Shown piece after piece: positions 41,469 through 50,567 of a DNA stretch of 64,000 nt; position 1 is the first letter of the stretch; each line of letters starts with the position of its first letter. The notes below the pieces were generated by a model, which saw only the letters and a list, made by a program, of their open reading frames with translations, made no database searches and was not told the DNA's origin. The DNA comes from Novosphingobium kaempferiae (GTDB lineage Bacteria; Pseudomonadota; Alphaproteobacteria; Sphingomonadales; Sphingomonadaceae): positions 2,852,001-2,916,000 of the forward strand of contig NZ_CP089301.1 of NCBI RefSeq assembly GCF_021227995.1, read 5' to 3'. Both the position numbers and the translations under genes were made by a program.

Positions 41469-43778
41469 TCAGAACCGGACGGAGAGATCCGCGCCGAAGG
41501 TGCGGCGCTCGCCCGGGTAGATGCGGGTGTAGCTGACGCCCGAGACCGGGCCGCTGTCTGCGGTCGAGGCGACGACGGTCGCGCGCGAGATGTACTTGTC
41601 CTGCAGCAGGTTCTTCGCCCAGATCGCCAGTTCATAGTTGCCGAACTTGAGGCCGGCGCGGGCGTTGACCAGCGAGATCGAGCCCTGGTCCTGGAGGTTC
41701 AGGCCCGTCGAGTACTTGCCCGCCTGCCAAGAGTAGTCGGCACGCACGTAACCGTCCAGCCCGTCTACGATATCCGGCACGGTCCATGCCGCGCCCAGCG
41801 CGAACTGCTTGTCCGAGGTGCGGGCGATCTGGTTGCCGCCGACGTTCGAGGTGCAGTTGCTGCTGGTGACGGTGGAGTTCGCCAGCTCGCCGCAGATGTA
41901 CGAGACTTCGCCGTCCATCACGCCCGACTTGTACTTGGGATCGAGCAGCGCGCCGCTGGCGGTGAGCGAGATCGTGCGGGTCGGGTTGAAGGCGATCTGC
42001 GCCTCAATGCCCTTCACTTCGGCGTCGCCGTTGTTGCCAACGACCGCGAGGGTCGAGAACGGCAGCTGCTGCTGCGCGTTGATGTCCTTCCAGTCGACGT
42101 AGAACACGCCCGCGTTGGCGACCAGCGCACCGCCGAGCCAGGTCGTCTTGACGCCCGCCTCGTAAGTCCAGTTGGTTTCCGAACCGTAGGTGAAGTAGTC
42201 GGTGTTGACGGCGTTGGCGTTGAAGCCGCCGGTCTTCACGCCGCGCGCGGCGGTGGCGTAGACGAGCACGGCGTCGGTCGGCTTCCAGTTAACCGAGAAG
42301 CGCGGCGTCAGGTACTTGAAGGTCTGGCGACCGGTCGCACCCGCAGCCGAGCCGCCGCCGATGAAGTCCTGGTCGTCGATCGTGTAGCGCATTTCCGCCT
42401 GCACGTTGAACTGCGGCGTGATCTCGTAGCCGAGCATGCCGTAGACCGCGTGGCCCTTGGTCTTGAGCGTACCGCCACGGGTCGAGAACGCGGGCGGGCG
42501 CGTGGTGCCCGGCTGCACGCCGACCAGCTGGAAGTTCAGCTCGAGGATGTCCGACACCAGCGAGTCGTAGTAATTCATGCCGAGCATCCACGACAGGCGC
42601 GCACCCGGCTTGGAGCTGGCGCGGATGTCGTAGTTCCAGTCGGTGCTGCGGTCGGTCGCGGCATTGGTGTAGAGCTGGCGCGACAGGCCGCCGAAGTTGG
42701 GCACGTTGACCGCGTTCGGATCGCCGGTGGTGTCGACCAGCAGGCCGAATTCGGCGGTGGTGTAGCTGACCACGGCGGTCAGATCGAGCGCCTCGCCCGA
42801 GTAGTTGAGCTTGCCGTAGTAGACCTCGTTCGAACCGGTCAGGCCGTAGCCGGTCTTGTCGTCGAGCTGGAAGTTGGTCGGGTAGGGCAGCTTGCCGCAG
42901 TAGAACGTGTTGAGCTGCTGGCCGCGCACGGTGGTGGTCGAGCCGCAGTTGTTCATCGACGTCGGCATCGAATAGAGCGCCGGGTGGTCGTTCGCGGTTT
43001 CCGAGCGCACGCCGAACAGGTCGAGCGTGAGGTTGTCGGTGATCTCCGCGGTCAGCGCGCCGCCGACGCTCCAGCGGTCCTTCCAGCCGTCGAGGTACTT
43101 GCCGCTGAGGTCGTTCTTGATGGTGCCGTCGAATTCGGAGAAGCCGCCGAACACGCGCAGCGCCACGCCCTTCATGAGCGGGATGTTGACCGAGCCCTTG
43201 ACCTCGTGGCGGTCGTAGTTGCCCAGCGTGAAGGTGGCGTGGCCGGAGAACTCGTCCGGCTTGGGCGCGGCGGTGACGTAGTTGATCGCGCCCGCGAAGG
43301 TGTTGCGGCCGTAGAGCGCGCTCTGCGGGCCCTTCACCACCTCGATACGCTCAAGGTCGTACTGGTCGAAGGCCAGCGCCGAGCGGTTGTTGAGGTAAAC
43401 GCCGTCGATGAAGATGCCGACGTTGCCCTGCGGGCCGGTCTGGTCGATCTGGGCGACGCCGCGCAGCACCGGCGCGGCATAGGCGCCGTTGACGTCCTGG
43501 AACGCGAGGCCGGGGGTCTGGGCGGCAAGGTCGGCCAGCGAGGCGATGCCCTTGGCGCGCATTTCCTCGCCCGAATAGGCGGTGATCGCCAGCGGCACGT
43601 CCTGCAGGCGCTCCTCGCGCTTGCGGCTCGTGACGACGATCACGTTGCCCTCATCGGCGGACGCGGCGGGAGCGGCGTCCTGCGCGAAGGCGGGCGTGGC
43701 GAGCGAGGCGATGGCGACGGCGCCGCCCAGCAGGGCGGTGCGCAGCGCCTTGGCGCGGGCAGTGAATTCAGTGTTCAT
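41469..43778 (-). CDS. TonB-dependent receptor
   Basis: A 769-residue outer-membrane receptor. The signal peptide (KALRTALLGGAVAIASLATPAFA) precedes NVIVVTSRKREERLQDVPLAITAYSG and the plug domain (LADLAAQTPGLAFQ, RGVAQIDQTGPQGNVGIFIDGVYL, RIEVVKGPQSALYGRNTFAGAINYV). The barrel ends in RRTFGADLSVRF with a terminal Phe. ATG at 43778 fits the signal peptide. It is the second gene of an operon RidA-TonB-methyltransferase-partner-MFS-amidohydrolase-SDR. Its plug resembles the receptor at 27470. Confidence 0.93.
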   Translation of the reverse strand: MNTEFTARAKALRTALLGGAVAIASLATPAFAQDAAPAASADEGNVIVVTSRKREERLQDVPLAITAYSGEEMRAKGIASLADLAAQTPGLAFQDVNGAYAAPVLRGVAQIDQTGPQGNVGIFIDGVYLNNRSALAFDQYDLERIEVVKGPQSALYGRNTFAGAINYVTAAPKPDEFSGHATFTLGNYDRHEVKGSVNIPLMKGVALRVFGGFSEFDGTIKNDLSGKYLDGWKDRWSVGGALTAEITDNLTLDLFGVRSETANDHPALYSMPTSMNNCGSTTTVRGQQLNTFYCGKLPYPTNFQLDDKTGYGLTGSNEVYYGKLNYSGEALDLTAVVSYTTAEFGLLVDTTGDPNAVNVPNFGGLSRQLYTNAATDRSTDWNYDIRASSKPGARLSWMLGMNYYDSLVSDILELNFQLVGVQPGTTRPPAFSTRGGTLKTKGHAVYGMLGYEITPQFNVQAEMRYTIDDQDFIGGGSAAGATGRQTFKYLTPRFSVNWKPTDAVLVYATAARGVKTGGFNANAVNTDYFTYGSETNWTYEAGVKTTWLGGALVANAGVFYVDWKDINAQQQLPFSTLAVVGNNGDAEVKGIEAQIAFNPTRTISLTASGALLDPKYKSGVMDGEVSYICGELANSTVTSSNCTSNVGGNQIARTSDKQFALGAAWTVPDIVDGLDGYVRADYSWQAGKYSTGLNLQDQGSISLVNARAGLKFGNYELAIWAKNLLQDKYISRATVVASTADSGPVSGVSYTRIYPGERRTFGADLSVRF

Positions 43779-43900
43779 GCGAAACCCCCATCTTGTGTGT
43801 GTCACGATGCCCGCCGCGCGGGCACCTCCCTTTTTGTCTTCATTGTCTTGCCGCCTGCCGGGGACGGGCTTGCGCCCCCGTGCAGGCGGATGGTCTCTCG

Positions 43901-45262
43901 TCAGTCGGGTACGTAGGCGATCAGGTCGAGCAGCGCGTTCGCGCCCGGCACCACCAGCGGGCCGCCGATCTTCATGGTCGTCGAAGCCGGCTTCACGCCG
44001 GGGAAGTGGGCCGACCATTCCTCGATGGAGTCGGCGAAGTGCGTGCCCTCGTCATGGAAGCAGGCGCGGCGCACGACGTTCTCGAGCTTGGTGCCGCCCG
44101 CCTCGCAGATGGCCGCCACGTTCTTGAGCATGTAGCGCATCTGGTTCTTGCCGGGCAGGCCGTACCACGGGAAGTTCTCGTGGCGCAGCATGCCCTCGGC
44201 CAGCACGCCCTTCGAATCGCAGGCCATCTGCTGCGACAGGAACAGGAAGTTGCCGACCTTGACCGCCTGCGGTTCATGGCTCCACGGCTCGGGCGCTTCC
44301 GACGTCTCGATGCGCTCGATCTTGAGCGTGGCGTCGTCGGCCAGCAGGGTCAGCGCGATCTCGATGCGGCTGCCGCGCGTGCCGAGGCCCATGTAGGGGA
44401 TGACGCAGCGCGCGGGCGGGTTGTCCTTGAACCAGCGCTTCCAGGCGCGGTCCATCCCGGCGTAGTCCGACGGGTCGCCGATGTAGACGTCGGCCTTGAC
44501 CACCTTCTTCAGCGAACCGCCCGCCGCCTCGGCGATGCGCTCCAGCTTGGAGAGGGTGTAGTCGGTCTGCGCCTCGATGTCGGAGCCGTACCAGACGTGC
44601 GGGTTGGTGCGCGCCTCGCGGGCCAGCGCGCCGGGGGCGCCCATGCTGCGGTGCTCGCCGTAGTCGCCCTGCCAGTCGGTCGGCACTTCGCCCGCAAGGA
44701 AGATCCAGTCGCCGCGGCGCAGCGCCGGGGAATATCCGGCGAGCGGGGCGGGAACGCCTTCGGGCGCGGCGAAGCCTTTGGGCTCGCTGCCGTCGACGAT
44801 GGCGATCACGTCGATCTCGATGCGCGCGTCACGCACCGGCAGCGCGCGGATGCTGACCGCGGTCGAAGCTGGGCGCGGCTCGAAGATGTAGTCGTTGCGC
44901 ACGTCGAGGTACGGCGTGATGCGCAGACCCTCGGGATAGCAGTCGCCCTTGGCGAAGTCCGGCATCGAGGGGGTTTCCCAGGGCAGCCACTGCCAGATGC
45001 GCGCGACGTCCTTCGACAGGTCGGCGCCACCGGCGGCGAGCGTGCGCTTGAGCGTCTCCATCACGAAGCGCGACTGGAGCGCTTGGTCGGATTCGAGGTT
45101 CGGGTTGGCGGGACGCGCTTCGGCGGCGATGCCGGTCTTGAAGTCGCTCGCCAGCTGACCGGAGACGAAGATCCAGTCGGCGGCCTTCACGGCCGGGGAA
45201 TAGGGCATCAGCGGCTGGGGAATATTGGGCCAGATCGCCTGCGGTGCCTTCGGATCGGTCAT
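43901..45262 (-). CDS. Triple-domain RidA (YjgF/YER057c/UK114) family protein
   Basis: A 453-residue protein made of three RidA-like units (about 15-155, 170-305 and 320-450). Unit 1 has YSPAVKAADWIFVSGQLA and VSIRALPVRDARIEIDVIAIV; unit 2 has YSPALRRGDWIFLAGEVP and LSKLERIAEAAGGSLKKVVKADVYI; unit 3 has AVKVGNFLFLSQQMA and STTMKIGGPLVVPGANALLDLIAYV. RidA normally is a ~130-residue trimer that deaminates reactive enamines/imines. Units 1-2 keep Arg near the active site; unit 3 lacks it. A single chain could replace the trimer. It heads the minus-strand operon. Confidence 0.85.
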   Translation of the reverse strand: MTDPKAPQAIWPNIPQPLMPYSPAVKAADWIFVSGQLASDFKTGIAAEARPANPNLESDQALQSRFVMETLKRTLAAGGADLSKDVARIWQWLPWETPSMPDFAKGDCYPEGLRITPYLDVRNDYIFEPRPASTAVSIRALPVRDARIEIDVIAIVDGSEPKGFAAPEGVPAPLAGYSPALRRGDWIFLAGEVPTDWQGDYGEHRSMGAPGALAREARTNPHVWYGSDIEAQTDYTLSKLERIAEAAGGSLKKVVKADVYIGDPSDYAGMDRAWKRWFKDNPPARCVIPYMGLGTRGSRIEIALTLLADDATLKIERIETSEAPEPWSHEPQAVKVGNFLFLSQQMACDSKGVLAEGMLRHENFPWYGLPGKNQMRYMLKNVAAICEAGGTKLENVVRRACFHDEGTHFADSIEEWSAHFPGVKPASTTMKIGGPLVVPGANALLDLIAYVPD

Positions 45263-45372
45263 GGTCGTTGCGTGTCCCTCGAAGTGGTGGTTCGGTGTCT
45301 CTTGGTGCGGTCTAGGTGCCGTTCAGTGCGCGACCCTGAAACGGCGGAAACGGGCCGGATTCAGGCCGAAAC

Positions 45373-46128
45373 TCACGCAAGTCCGCCGTCGATGACGAGC
45401 GTGCGGCCGGTGATCCAGCTCGCCTCGGCGGAAGCCAGGAAAGTCACGGCCCCGGCGATGTCCATGGGCTCGCCGATGCGGCCGAGCGGGGTCTGGCCGC
45501 TGATCGCGGCGAGCGTCGCGTCGTCGATCCACGCGGTCATCGCGGTGCGCGTGGCCCCCGGTGCGACGGCGTTGACGCGGATGCCCTGCGCGCCCAGTTC
45601 CCGCGCAAAACCTTGCGTCAGGCAGGCCACGGCGGCCTTCGCCGCACAATAGAGCGTCATCCCCGGAAGCGGCGCGAAAGCGAGGTTCGAGCTGAGATTG
45701 ACGATCGCCCCGCCCTTCCCCATGTGCGGCAGGCAGGCCTGGGTCACCAGCACCACGGACTTGACGTTCACCGCCAGTTCCCGGTCGATCATGCCCGCAT
45801 CCATCCCGCCGACGGGAGCCGAAGTGCAGATGCCCGCATTGTTCACCAGCACGCCGATCCGGCCGAAACGCTCGACCGCCTGCGCGACCATGGCCTCCAC
45901 CGCAGCCCCGTCCGTGACGTCCGCCGCGACCGCGAGGGCCTGCCCCCCGGCAGCCTCGATCTCGGCCGCCAGCGCGGTCGCGGCATCGAGGTTGCTGTTG
46001 GCATGGACGACGACGGGAACGCCCTTTCCGGCCAGCGAGCGGGCGATGGCTCCGCCGATGCCGCCCGAGGCGCCGGTCACTATGGCCGCACCGTGAAGAG
46101 ACGTGAAAGAAGGGGTCTGGGAAGCCAT
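45373..46128 (-). CDS. SDR family oxidoreductase
   Basis: A 251-residue classical SDR (FabG-like). TGASGGIGGAIA near residue 19, NNAGICTSAP near 94, and the active-site Ser-Tyr-Lys in NLSSNLAFAPLPGMTLYCAAKAA, plus the C-terminal ITGRTLVIDGG. ATG at 46128 has GGGGA upstream. It is divergent from the MFS gene at 46264; a two-mismatch copy of the 20-bp locus operator lies 18 bases upstream. Confidence 0.92.
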   Translation of the reverse strand: MASQTPSFTSLHGAAIVTGASGGIGGAIARSLAGKGVPVVVHANSNLDAATALAAEIEAAGGQALAVAADVTDGAAVEAMVAQAVERFGRIGVLVNNAGICTSAPVGGMDAGMIDRELAVNVKSVVLVTQACLPHMGKGGAIVNLSSNLAFAPLPGMTLYCAAKAAVACLTQGFARELGAQGIRVNAVAPGATRTAMTAWIDDATLAAISGQTPLGRIGEPMDIAGAVTFLASAEASWITGRTLVIDGGLA

Positions 46129-46145
46129 CGAAAATCCCCGCTCAT

Positions 46146-46165
46146 TTGATCTTTTGATATAGCTA
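46146..46165. promoter_or_regulatory. Putative locus operator, degenerate copy
   Basis: TTGATCTTTTGATATAGCTA matches the consensus TTGT-N8-TATAGCAA at 10 of 12 fixed bases. It lies between divergent SDR and MFS genes, 18 bases upstream of the SDR start. Confidence 0.45.
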
Positions 46166-46263
46166 TAATACATATCTGGGGCCGTCCAGATCGCAAATGC
46201 CGACAGACGGCTTCCGGGGCCGGAGCGCAGTGCCGCCAGTACCGCCAACGTGGGATCAATACA

Positions 46264-47475
46264 TTGAAACAGAACGATTTTAGCGAAGCGTCGCGGGATG
46301 CTGGGACTATCCGCACAGCGAATAGCGACACGATCCGCACCTTCGTCATGGCCCTCGCCTGCGGGTTGCTGGCAGCGAATCTCTACTATGCGCAGCCGCT
46401 GATTTCGGCGATCGGCGCAGACCTCCGCGTCGCCGATGCGACGCTGGGCCTGATCGTGACGATGACGCAGATCGGCTACTGCCTCGGCCTGCTGTTCGTG
46501 GTGCCGCTGGCCGACCGGCTGGAGAACCGCACGCTGGTCTGCTCGATGGTCGCGGTGGCGGCGGTGGCGATGGCCTGCGCGGGCATGGCTAAAGGAATCG
46601 AGCCGTTCTTCGTCGCGGTCACCGTCGCGGGCCTGTCCTCGGTCGGCGCGCAGGTGCTGGTCCCCCTCGCCGCGCATCTCGCGCCCGAGGGACGGCAGGG
46701 CCGGGTGATCGGCACGGTCATGGCGGGGCTGCTGACCGGCATCATGCTCGCCCGCCCGGTGTCGAGCGCGCTGGCCGGTTTCGGCAACTGGCGGCTCGCC
46801 TTCCTCGTCCCCTCGGGCCTGCTGGCGGTGCTCGCGGTGCTGCTGTGGTTCATGCTGCCGCGCCATCGCGGTGCGGGCAGCGGCAGCTACGGCGCGATCC
46901 TGCGCTCGATGGCCGAACTGTTCCGCGAGGAACCGCTGCTGCGCCGCCGCGCCTTCTATCAGGCCTGCCTGTTCTGCGCCTTCAACCTGTTCTGGACCGC
47001 CGGGCCGATGATGCTCCAGCGCCAGTTCGGCCTCAGCCACGAGCAGATCGCGCTGTTCGCTCTTGCCGGAGCCGGCGGCGCACTGGCCGCGCCCATCGCC
47101 GGACGCTTCGCCGACCGTGGCCTGACGCGGCAGGGCACCGTCATTGCCATGTGCGCGCTCGGCCTCAGCTTCGCGCTGACGGCGCCCGCGCTGGCGATCG
47201 GATCGGTGCTGCTGCTGGCGGTGCTGGCCATCGTCCTCGACGCCGGGACGCAGGGCAACCAAGTGCTCAGCCAGAACGTCGTCTACGCCCTGCGCCCCCA
47301 CGCGCGCGGGCGGATCAACGCGATCTACATGTCGCTGATGTTCATCGGCGGCGCGCTGGGGTCGGCCATGGCCCCGCTGCTCTACGTGCGCGGCGGCTGG
47401 ACGGCCTGCGCCGCGGCGGGCGCCGGGCTGGCGCTGGTGGCGCTGCTCGCCTTCGCGACCGAGCGGAGGGGGTGA
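46264..47475 (+). CDS. MFS transporter
   Basis: A 403-residue inner-membrane protein with about 12 transmembrane helices, starting at a TTG. The first helix is TFVMALACGLLAANLYYAQPLISAIG, then LIVTMTQIGYCLGLLFVVPLADRLENR with the MFS loop 2-3 motif, and LARPVSSALAGFGNWRLAF. The family includes sugar and drug/proton antiporters; direction and substrate are not evident. It is convergent with the NTF2-like gene and separated from it by a hairpin terminator. Confidence 0.88.
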   Translation: MKQNDFSEASRDAGTIRTANSDTIRTFVMALACGLLAANLYYAQPLISAIGADLRVADATLGLIVTMTQIGYCLGLLFVVPLADRLENRTLVCSMVAVAAVAMACAGMAKGIEPFFVAVTVAGLSSVGAQVLVPLAAHLAPEGRQGRVIGTVMAGLLTGIMLARPVSSALAGFGNWRLAFLVPSGLLAVLAVLLWFMLPRHRGAGSGSYGAILRSMAELFREEPLLRRRAFYQACLFCAFNLFWTAGPMMLQRQFGLSHEQIALFALAGAGGALAAPIAGRFADRGLTRQGTVIAMCALGLSFALTAPALAIGSVLLLAVLAIVLDAGTQGNQVLSQNVVYALRPHARGRINAIYMSLMFIGGALGSAMAPLLYVRGGWTACAAAGAGLALVALLAFATERRG

Positions 47476-47479
47476 GGCA

Positions 47480-47515
47480 CAAAGAAAAGCCGCCCGTGCA
47501 TTAGCGCGGGCGGCT
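47480..47515 (-). terminator. Rho-independent terminator of the HMG-CoA-lyase operon
   Basis: On the minus strand the stem AGCCGCCCG/CGGGCGGCT (10-base loop) is followed by TTTCTTTGTG. It lies about 50 bases after the stop of the NTF2-like gene. The hairpin could also act for the convergent MFS gene, but the plus-strand side lacks a T-tract. Confidence 0.75.
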
Positions 47516-47567
47516 CAAGGCGGCCGGGCGGCGTGTTCGGTCCGCCCCGGTGAGGTACTCGTGAAAC

Positions 47568-48038
47568 TCAGCGCTGCGGGCGGGCGCGGGCCATGCCGCC
47601 CAGCACCTTCCAGGTGCCGTCCTGCATGACCCAGGTATGCGTCACCTCGAAATGCTCGTCGGCGAGCGAGCCGTCGGCCTTCATGGTGCGGTGGGTCTTG
47701 TAGTAGACCACCGCCGTATCGCCGTTGAGCGCGAGGTCGAGGAACGTCATCTCCAGACGCTCCTTCGTCTTGCCCTTCATCGCCGCTCCGGTGGCGCGCA
47801 GGCCCTCGTTGCCCTTGGGCACTTCGTTGAACGGCGGCCAGGCGACGTAGTTGGTGGCGGTATTGCCGAGGTAGAGCGAGAGGTCGCCCCGGCCCCGGCC
47901 TTCGTAGATCGCCAGTTCCTTGGTCCAGATCGCCGCCTTCGCGGCTTCCCAGCGCGCATCGTGCGCCGCCGGAGCATCCGCCGCCGAGACTGCCGAAGCC
48001 GCTCCGAGCGCCAGCGCCATTGCCAGAACCGTCTTCAT
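47568..48038 (-). CDS. Nuclear transport factor 2 family protein (SnoaL/DUF4440-like), exported
   Basis: A 156-residue protein with a signal peptide (MKTVLAMALALGAASAVSAAD) and an NTF2-like cone fold: WTKELAIYEGRGRGDLSLYLGN, LEMTFLDLALNGDTAVVYYKTHRTM, and FEVTHTWVMQDGTWKVLGGMARA. Members bind small ligands or act as isomerases/cyclases. Its start overlaps the deacetylase stop (ATGA). It is the last gene of the five-gene operon. Confidence 0.86.
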   Translation of the reverse strand: MKTVLAMALALGAASAVSAADAPAAHDARWEAAKAAIWTKELAIYEGRGRGDLSLYLGNTATNYVAWPPFNEVPKGNEGLRATGAAMKGKTKERLEMTFLDLALNGDTAVVYYKTHRTMKADGSLADEHFEVTHTWVMQDGTWKVLGGMARARPQR

Positions 48039-48952
48039 GCGTCTTCTCCCGGGAGTGCGGCGGCAAGTTCGCCCGCCGTCGCGAAGACCGTGCCGGGCTG
48101 CGCGGCCAGCCATTCGAGCAGGCCCTCGAACGCGCCCATGCGGAACGGCAGGCCCATCACATAGGGCGTCAGGTGCAGCGGCAGCACGCGCGGCGCGGCC
48201 TCGGACGACAGCCACGCATGGGCGTCCTTCATCTGCTCGACGTAGCTTTCCGCCGAGTGCTGCTGCACCACGATCACCTGCCGGTCGGACAGTTCGTGGT
48301 TGTAGGGCACTGCGACCAGCGGCCCGGCACTGGTGGTCTGCACATAGGGCAGATCGTCGTTCACCCAGTCGAGGCAATAGCCGAAGCCCTCCTCCACCAG
48401 CAGGCGCGGCGTGTTCCAGCTCTGCTGGCGGGCGATCGACATCCAGCCCTTCGGGGCCGAACCCATCGCCTGCGCCAGCGTATCGCGCGCGGCGACGATC
48501 ATGGCGCGCTCGCGGTCCTCGGGCACGGTGCTGTCTATCGTCGCGTCCATGTCGGTGGCGTGGGCGACGATCTCGTGCCCCGCCGCGAGGATGTCGGCGA
48601 TGATCGTCGAATAGCGCTCGGCGATCGCGGAGTTCACCGCGATGGTCGCCTTCGCACCGACTTTCGCGAAGGCATCGAGCAGGCGGTAGAAGCCCACCCG
48701 CGTCCCGTATTCGCGCGCGGTGTAGTGGCGGTAGTCCGGATAGGCCGTCTGCATGTGCCCGGGCGCGCGGAACGGCGCTTCGCCGGGAACGATGGGGAAC
48801 CATTCGAGGCTGACGAGCGGCGCGACCGCCACCTTCGCCCCGCCCGGCAGCGCCAGCGGCGCGCGCTCGGCGATGTTGGACCAGGAGTAGAGGTCATGGT
48901 CCATGCCCTTGCGGCGCATCGGATATTCGAGATAGCCGGGATCGAGGGTCAT
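48035..48952 (-). CDS. Polysaccharide deacetylase-fold hydrolase, PuuE-like (3 of 3)
   Basis: A 305-residue NodB-fold protein. MDHDLYSWSNIAERAPLALPGGAKVAVAPLVSLEWF, YREYGTRVGFYRLLDAFAKVGAKATIAVNSA-type core (here TAREYGTRVGFYRLL), EIVAHATDMDATI, WMSIARQQSWNTPRLLVEEGFGYCLDWVNDDLPY and LPLHLTPYVMGLPFRMGAFEGLLEWL. In PuuE the family cuts cyclic amides. It overlaps both neighbours (ATGA), directly following a paralogue, so the two may form a heteromeric enzyme or act on successive substrates. Confidence 0.85.
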   Translation of the reverse strand: MTLDPGYLEYPMRRKGMDHDLYSWSNIAERAPLALPGGAKVAVAPLVSLEWFPIVPGEAPFRAPGHMQTAYPDYRHYTAREYGTRVGFYRLLDAFAKVGAKATIAVNSAIAERYSTIIADILAAGHEIVAHATDMDATIDSTVPEDRERAMIVAARDTLAQAMGSAPKGWMSIARQQSWNTPRLLVEEGFGYCLDWVNDDLPYVQTTSAGPLVAVPYNHELSDRQVIVVQQHSAESYVEQMKDAHAWLSSEAAPRVLPLHLTPYVMGLPFRMGAFEGLLEWLAAQPGTVFATAGELAAALPGEDA

Positions 48953-49872
48953 GCCCGGTCCTCCTTGGCATAGCGCGCGCAGTCGGCCTCGGCCGCCTCG
49001 TAGCCGCCGGTCGACAGGAAGTGGTCGGCGATGTCGCCGCTGCGCGTGATCCACGCCCGGCCATCGGCCGCGATGTGGCGCAGCACCTCCTCGAACGGGC
49101 CGATGCGGTGCGGCTGGCCGATGAGGTAGGCGTGGAGCGGGATGCACATCACCGTGCCGCCCTCTTCCGCGAGCCGGTCGTACTGGCGGATGAGCGTATC
49201 GGCGTATTCGCGCGGGCTCATGTTGTAGACGAAGAAGCCGTAGTGGTCGTTGACCTCGAGGCTGTAGGGCATCGAGATCAGCCTGCCGCTCTTCACCTCG
49301 ACCGGGTTCGGGCGGTCGTCGTGATAGAGATCGCAGGTGTAGGTCAGGCCGTATTCGGCGATCAGGTCGAGCGTGCGCGGCGTGTGCGTCAGCGCGGGGG
49401 CGAGCCAGCCCTTGATCGTCTGCCCGGTCGCCTCGCGCACGGTGCGGATCGAATCCTCGATGATCGCGCGTTCCTGCGCCTCGTCCATGCCGTAGGAGTA
49501 GCGTGTGTTGTAGATGCCGTGGCTGAAGAACTCCCACCCGCGCGCGTCGGCGTCCGCGACGATCTCGGGCATGTGCTGGCACATCGAGACCGAGAGGCTG
49601 ACCGAGCCGGGGAAGCCGTGCTTGCTCATCACCTCGGCCATGCGCCAGTGCGCGACGCGGTTGCCGTAGTCGCGGTGGCCGTAGCCGACGACGTCCGGGT
49701 GAACGCGCGGCCACGAGGTCCGGTGCGGGTTCTTCGGCGGGTCGATCTCGTAGAATTCGAGGTTCGGGGAAACCCAGACGGCCACCTTCTTGCCGTCCGG
49801 CCACTCGATCGCCGGTCGGTCGCGCCAGGGGCGGAAGCCGTAGAGGCCGGGATCGCGCTCGCCTTCGCGCAT
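48949..49872 (-). CDS. Polysaccharide deacetylase-fold hydrolase, PuuE-like (2 of 3)
   Basis: A 307-residue paralogue of the genes at 24855 and 48035. Core motifs: WPDGKKVAVWVSPNLEFYEID, HRDYGNRVAHWRMAEVMSKHGFPGSVSLSVSMC, EFFSHGIYNTRY, GWLAPALTHTPRTLDLIAEYGLTYTCDLYHDDRPN and IPLHAYLIGQPHRIGPFEEVLRHI. The His in FFSHGIYN and in PLHAYL fit the NodB-type metal site. Overlaps with neighbours on both sides (TGATG, ATGA) show strict co-expression with the amidohydrolase upstream. Confidence 0.87.
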   Translation of the reverse strand: MREGERDPGLYGFRPWRDRPAIEWPDGKKVAVWVSPNLEFYEIDPPKNPHRTSWPRVHPDVVGYGHRDYGNRVAHWRMAEVMSKHGFPGSVSLSVSMCQHMPEIVADADARGWEFFSHGIYNTRYSYGMDEAQERAIIEDSIRTVREATGQTIKGWLAPALTHTPRTLDLIAEYGLTYTCDLYHDDRPNPVEVKSGRLISMPYSLEVNDHYGFFVYNMSPREYADTLIRQYDRLAEEGGTVMCIPLHAYLIGQPHRIGPFEEVLRHIAADGRAWITRSGDIADHFLSTGGYEAAEADCARYAKEDRA

Positions 49873-50567
49873 CAGCCCAGAACCTCCCGCTGCCCGAACC
49901 AGTCCACGACGTCCTGCACCGGCACGACGTCCGCATACTTGAGCTGGAGGTCGGTGAGGTTGGCGAAGTGGTAGGATTCGTGCTTGTCCGCGCAGGTCTC
50001 GATGGGGACGATGGTGCGGTAGCCGCGGCTCAGGCTCTCGACCGCGGTGGCGCGGATGCAGCCCGAGGTGGAGCCGCCGGTGATGACCAGCGTATCGACC
50101 TTGTGCCACACCAGCAGGCTCTGCAACGGCGTCTCGAAGAAGGCCGAGGGCATGCGCTTGGTGTAGATCGCGTCCACGCTCTCGTCGATCTCGCAGCGCT
50201 CGTCGAAGGCGTGGCGGTCGCTGTCGAACTTGATGTTCTGGAGCGAGTCCGGCGTGTCGGTGCGCGTGCCCCAGACGCCCGCGTCGGCGGCGCTGTCCAT
50301 GTAGGCGACATGCGTCCAGATCACCGGCATCCCGGCCTCGCGCGCCAGCTTCGAGATCGTGTTGGTATGCTCGATCTGGCGCGGGTCGGTCTCGTAGGCG
50401 GTCTTGTAGCGGTCGATCCGGGTATAGGCGTTCTGGAAGTCGACGTTGACGATCGCCAGCTTCTCGCCGAAGCCGAACCTGGAGCGGGCGGGGTTCGCCA
50501 TCACGTCCTCGAAGATCTGGCGCGCGGTCTTGTCCTCGCGCACCATGCGAGTGCCAACAATGCTCAT
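49872..50567 (-). CDS. Isochorismatase-family cysteine hydrolase (N-carbamoylsarcosine amidase-like)
   Basis: A 231-residue amidohydrolase. Triad: Asp in AIVNVDFQNAYT, Lys in IYTKRMPSAFFET and Cys in GGSTSGCIRATAVES, with HESYHFANLTDLQLKYADVV near the C-terminus. This pattern is typical of enzymes that remove ammonia or carbamate from linear ureides/amides. It overlaps HMG-CoA lyase by 4 bases and PuuE-like paralogue 2 by 1 base. Together with those hydrolases it suggests sequential opening of a cyclic amide and release of nitrogen. Confidence 0.9.
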   Translation of the reverse strand: MSIVGTRMVREDKTARQIFEDVMANPARSRFGFGEKLAIVNVDFQNAYTRIDRYKTAYETDPRQIEHTNTISKLAREAGMPVIWTHVAYMDSAADAGVWGTRTDTPDSLQNIKFDSDRHAFDERCEIDESVDAIYTKRMPSAFFETPLQSLLVWHKVDTLVITGGSTSGCIRATAVESLSRGYRTIVPIETCADKHESYHFANLTDLQLKYADVVPVQDVVDWFGQREVLG

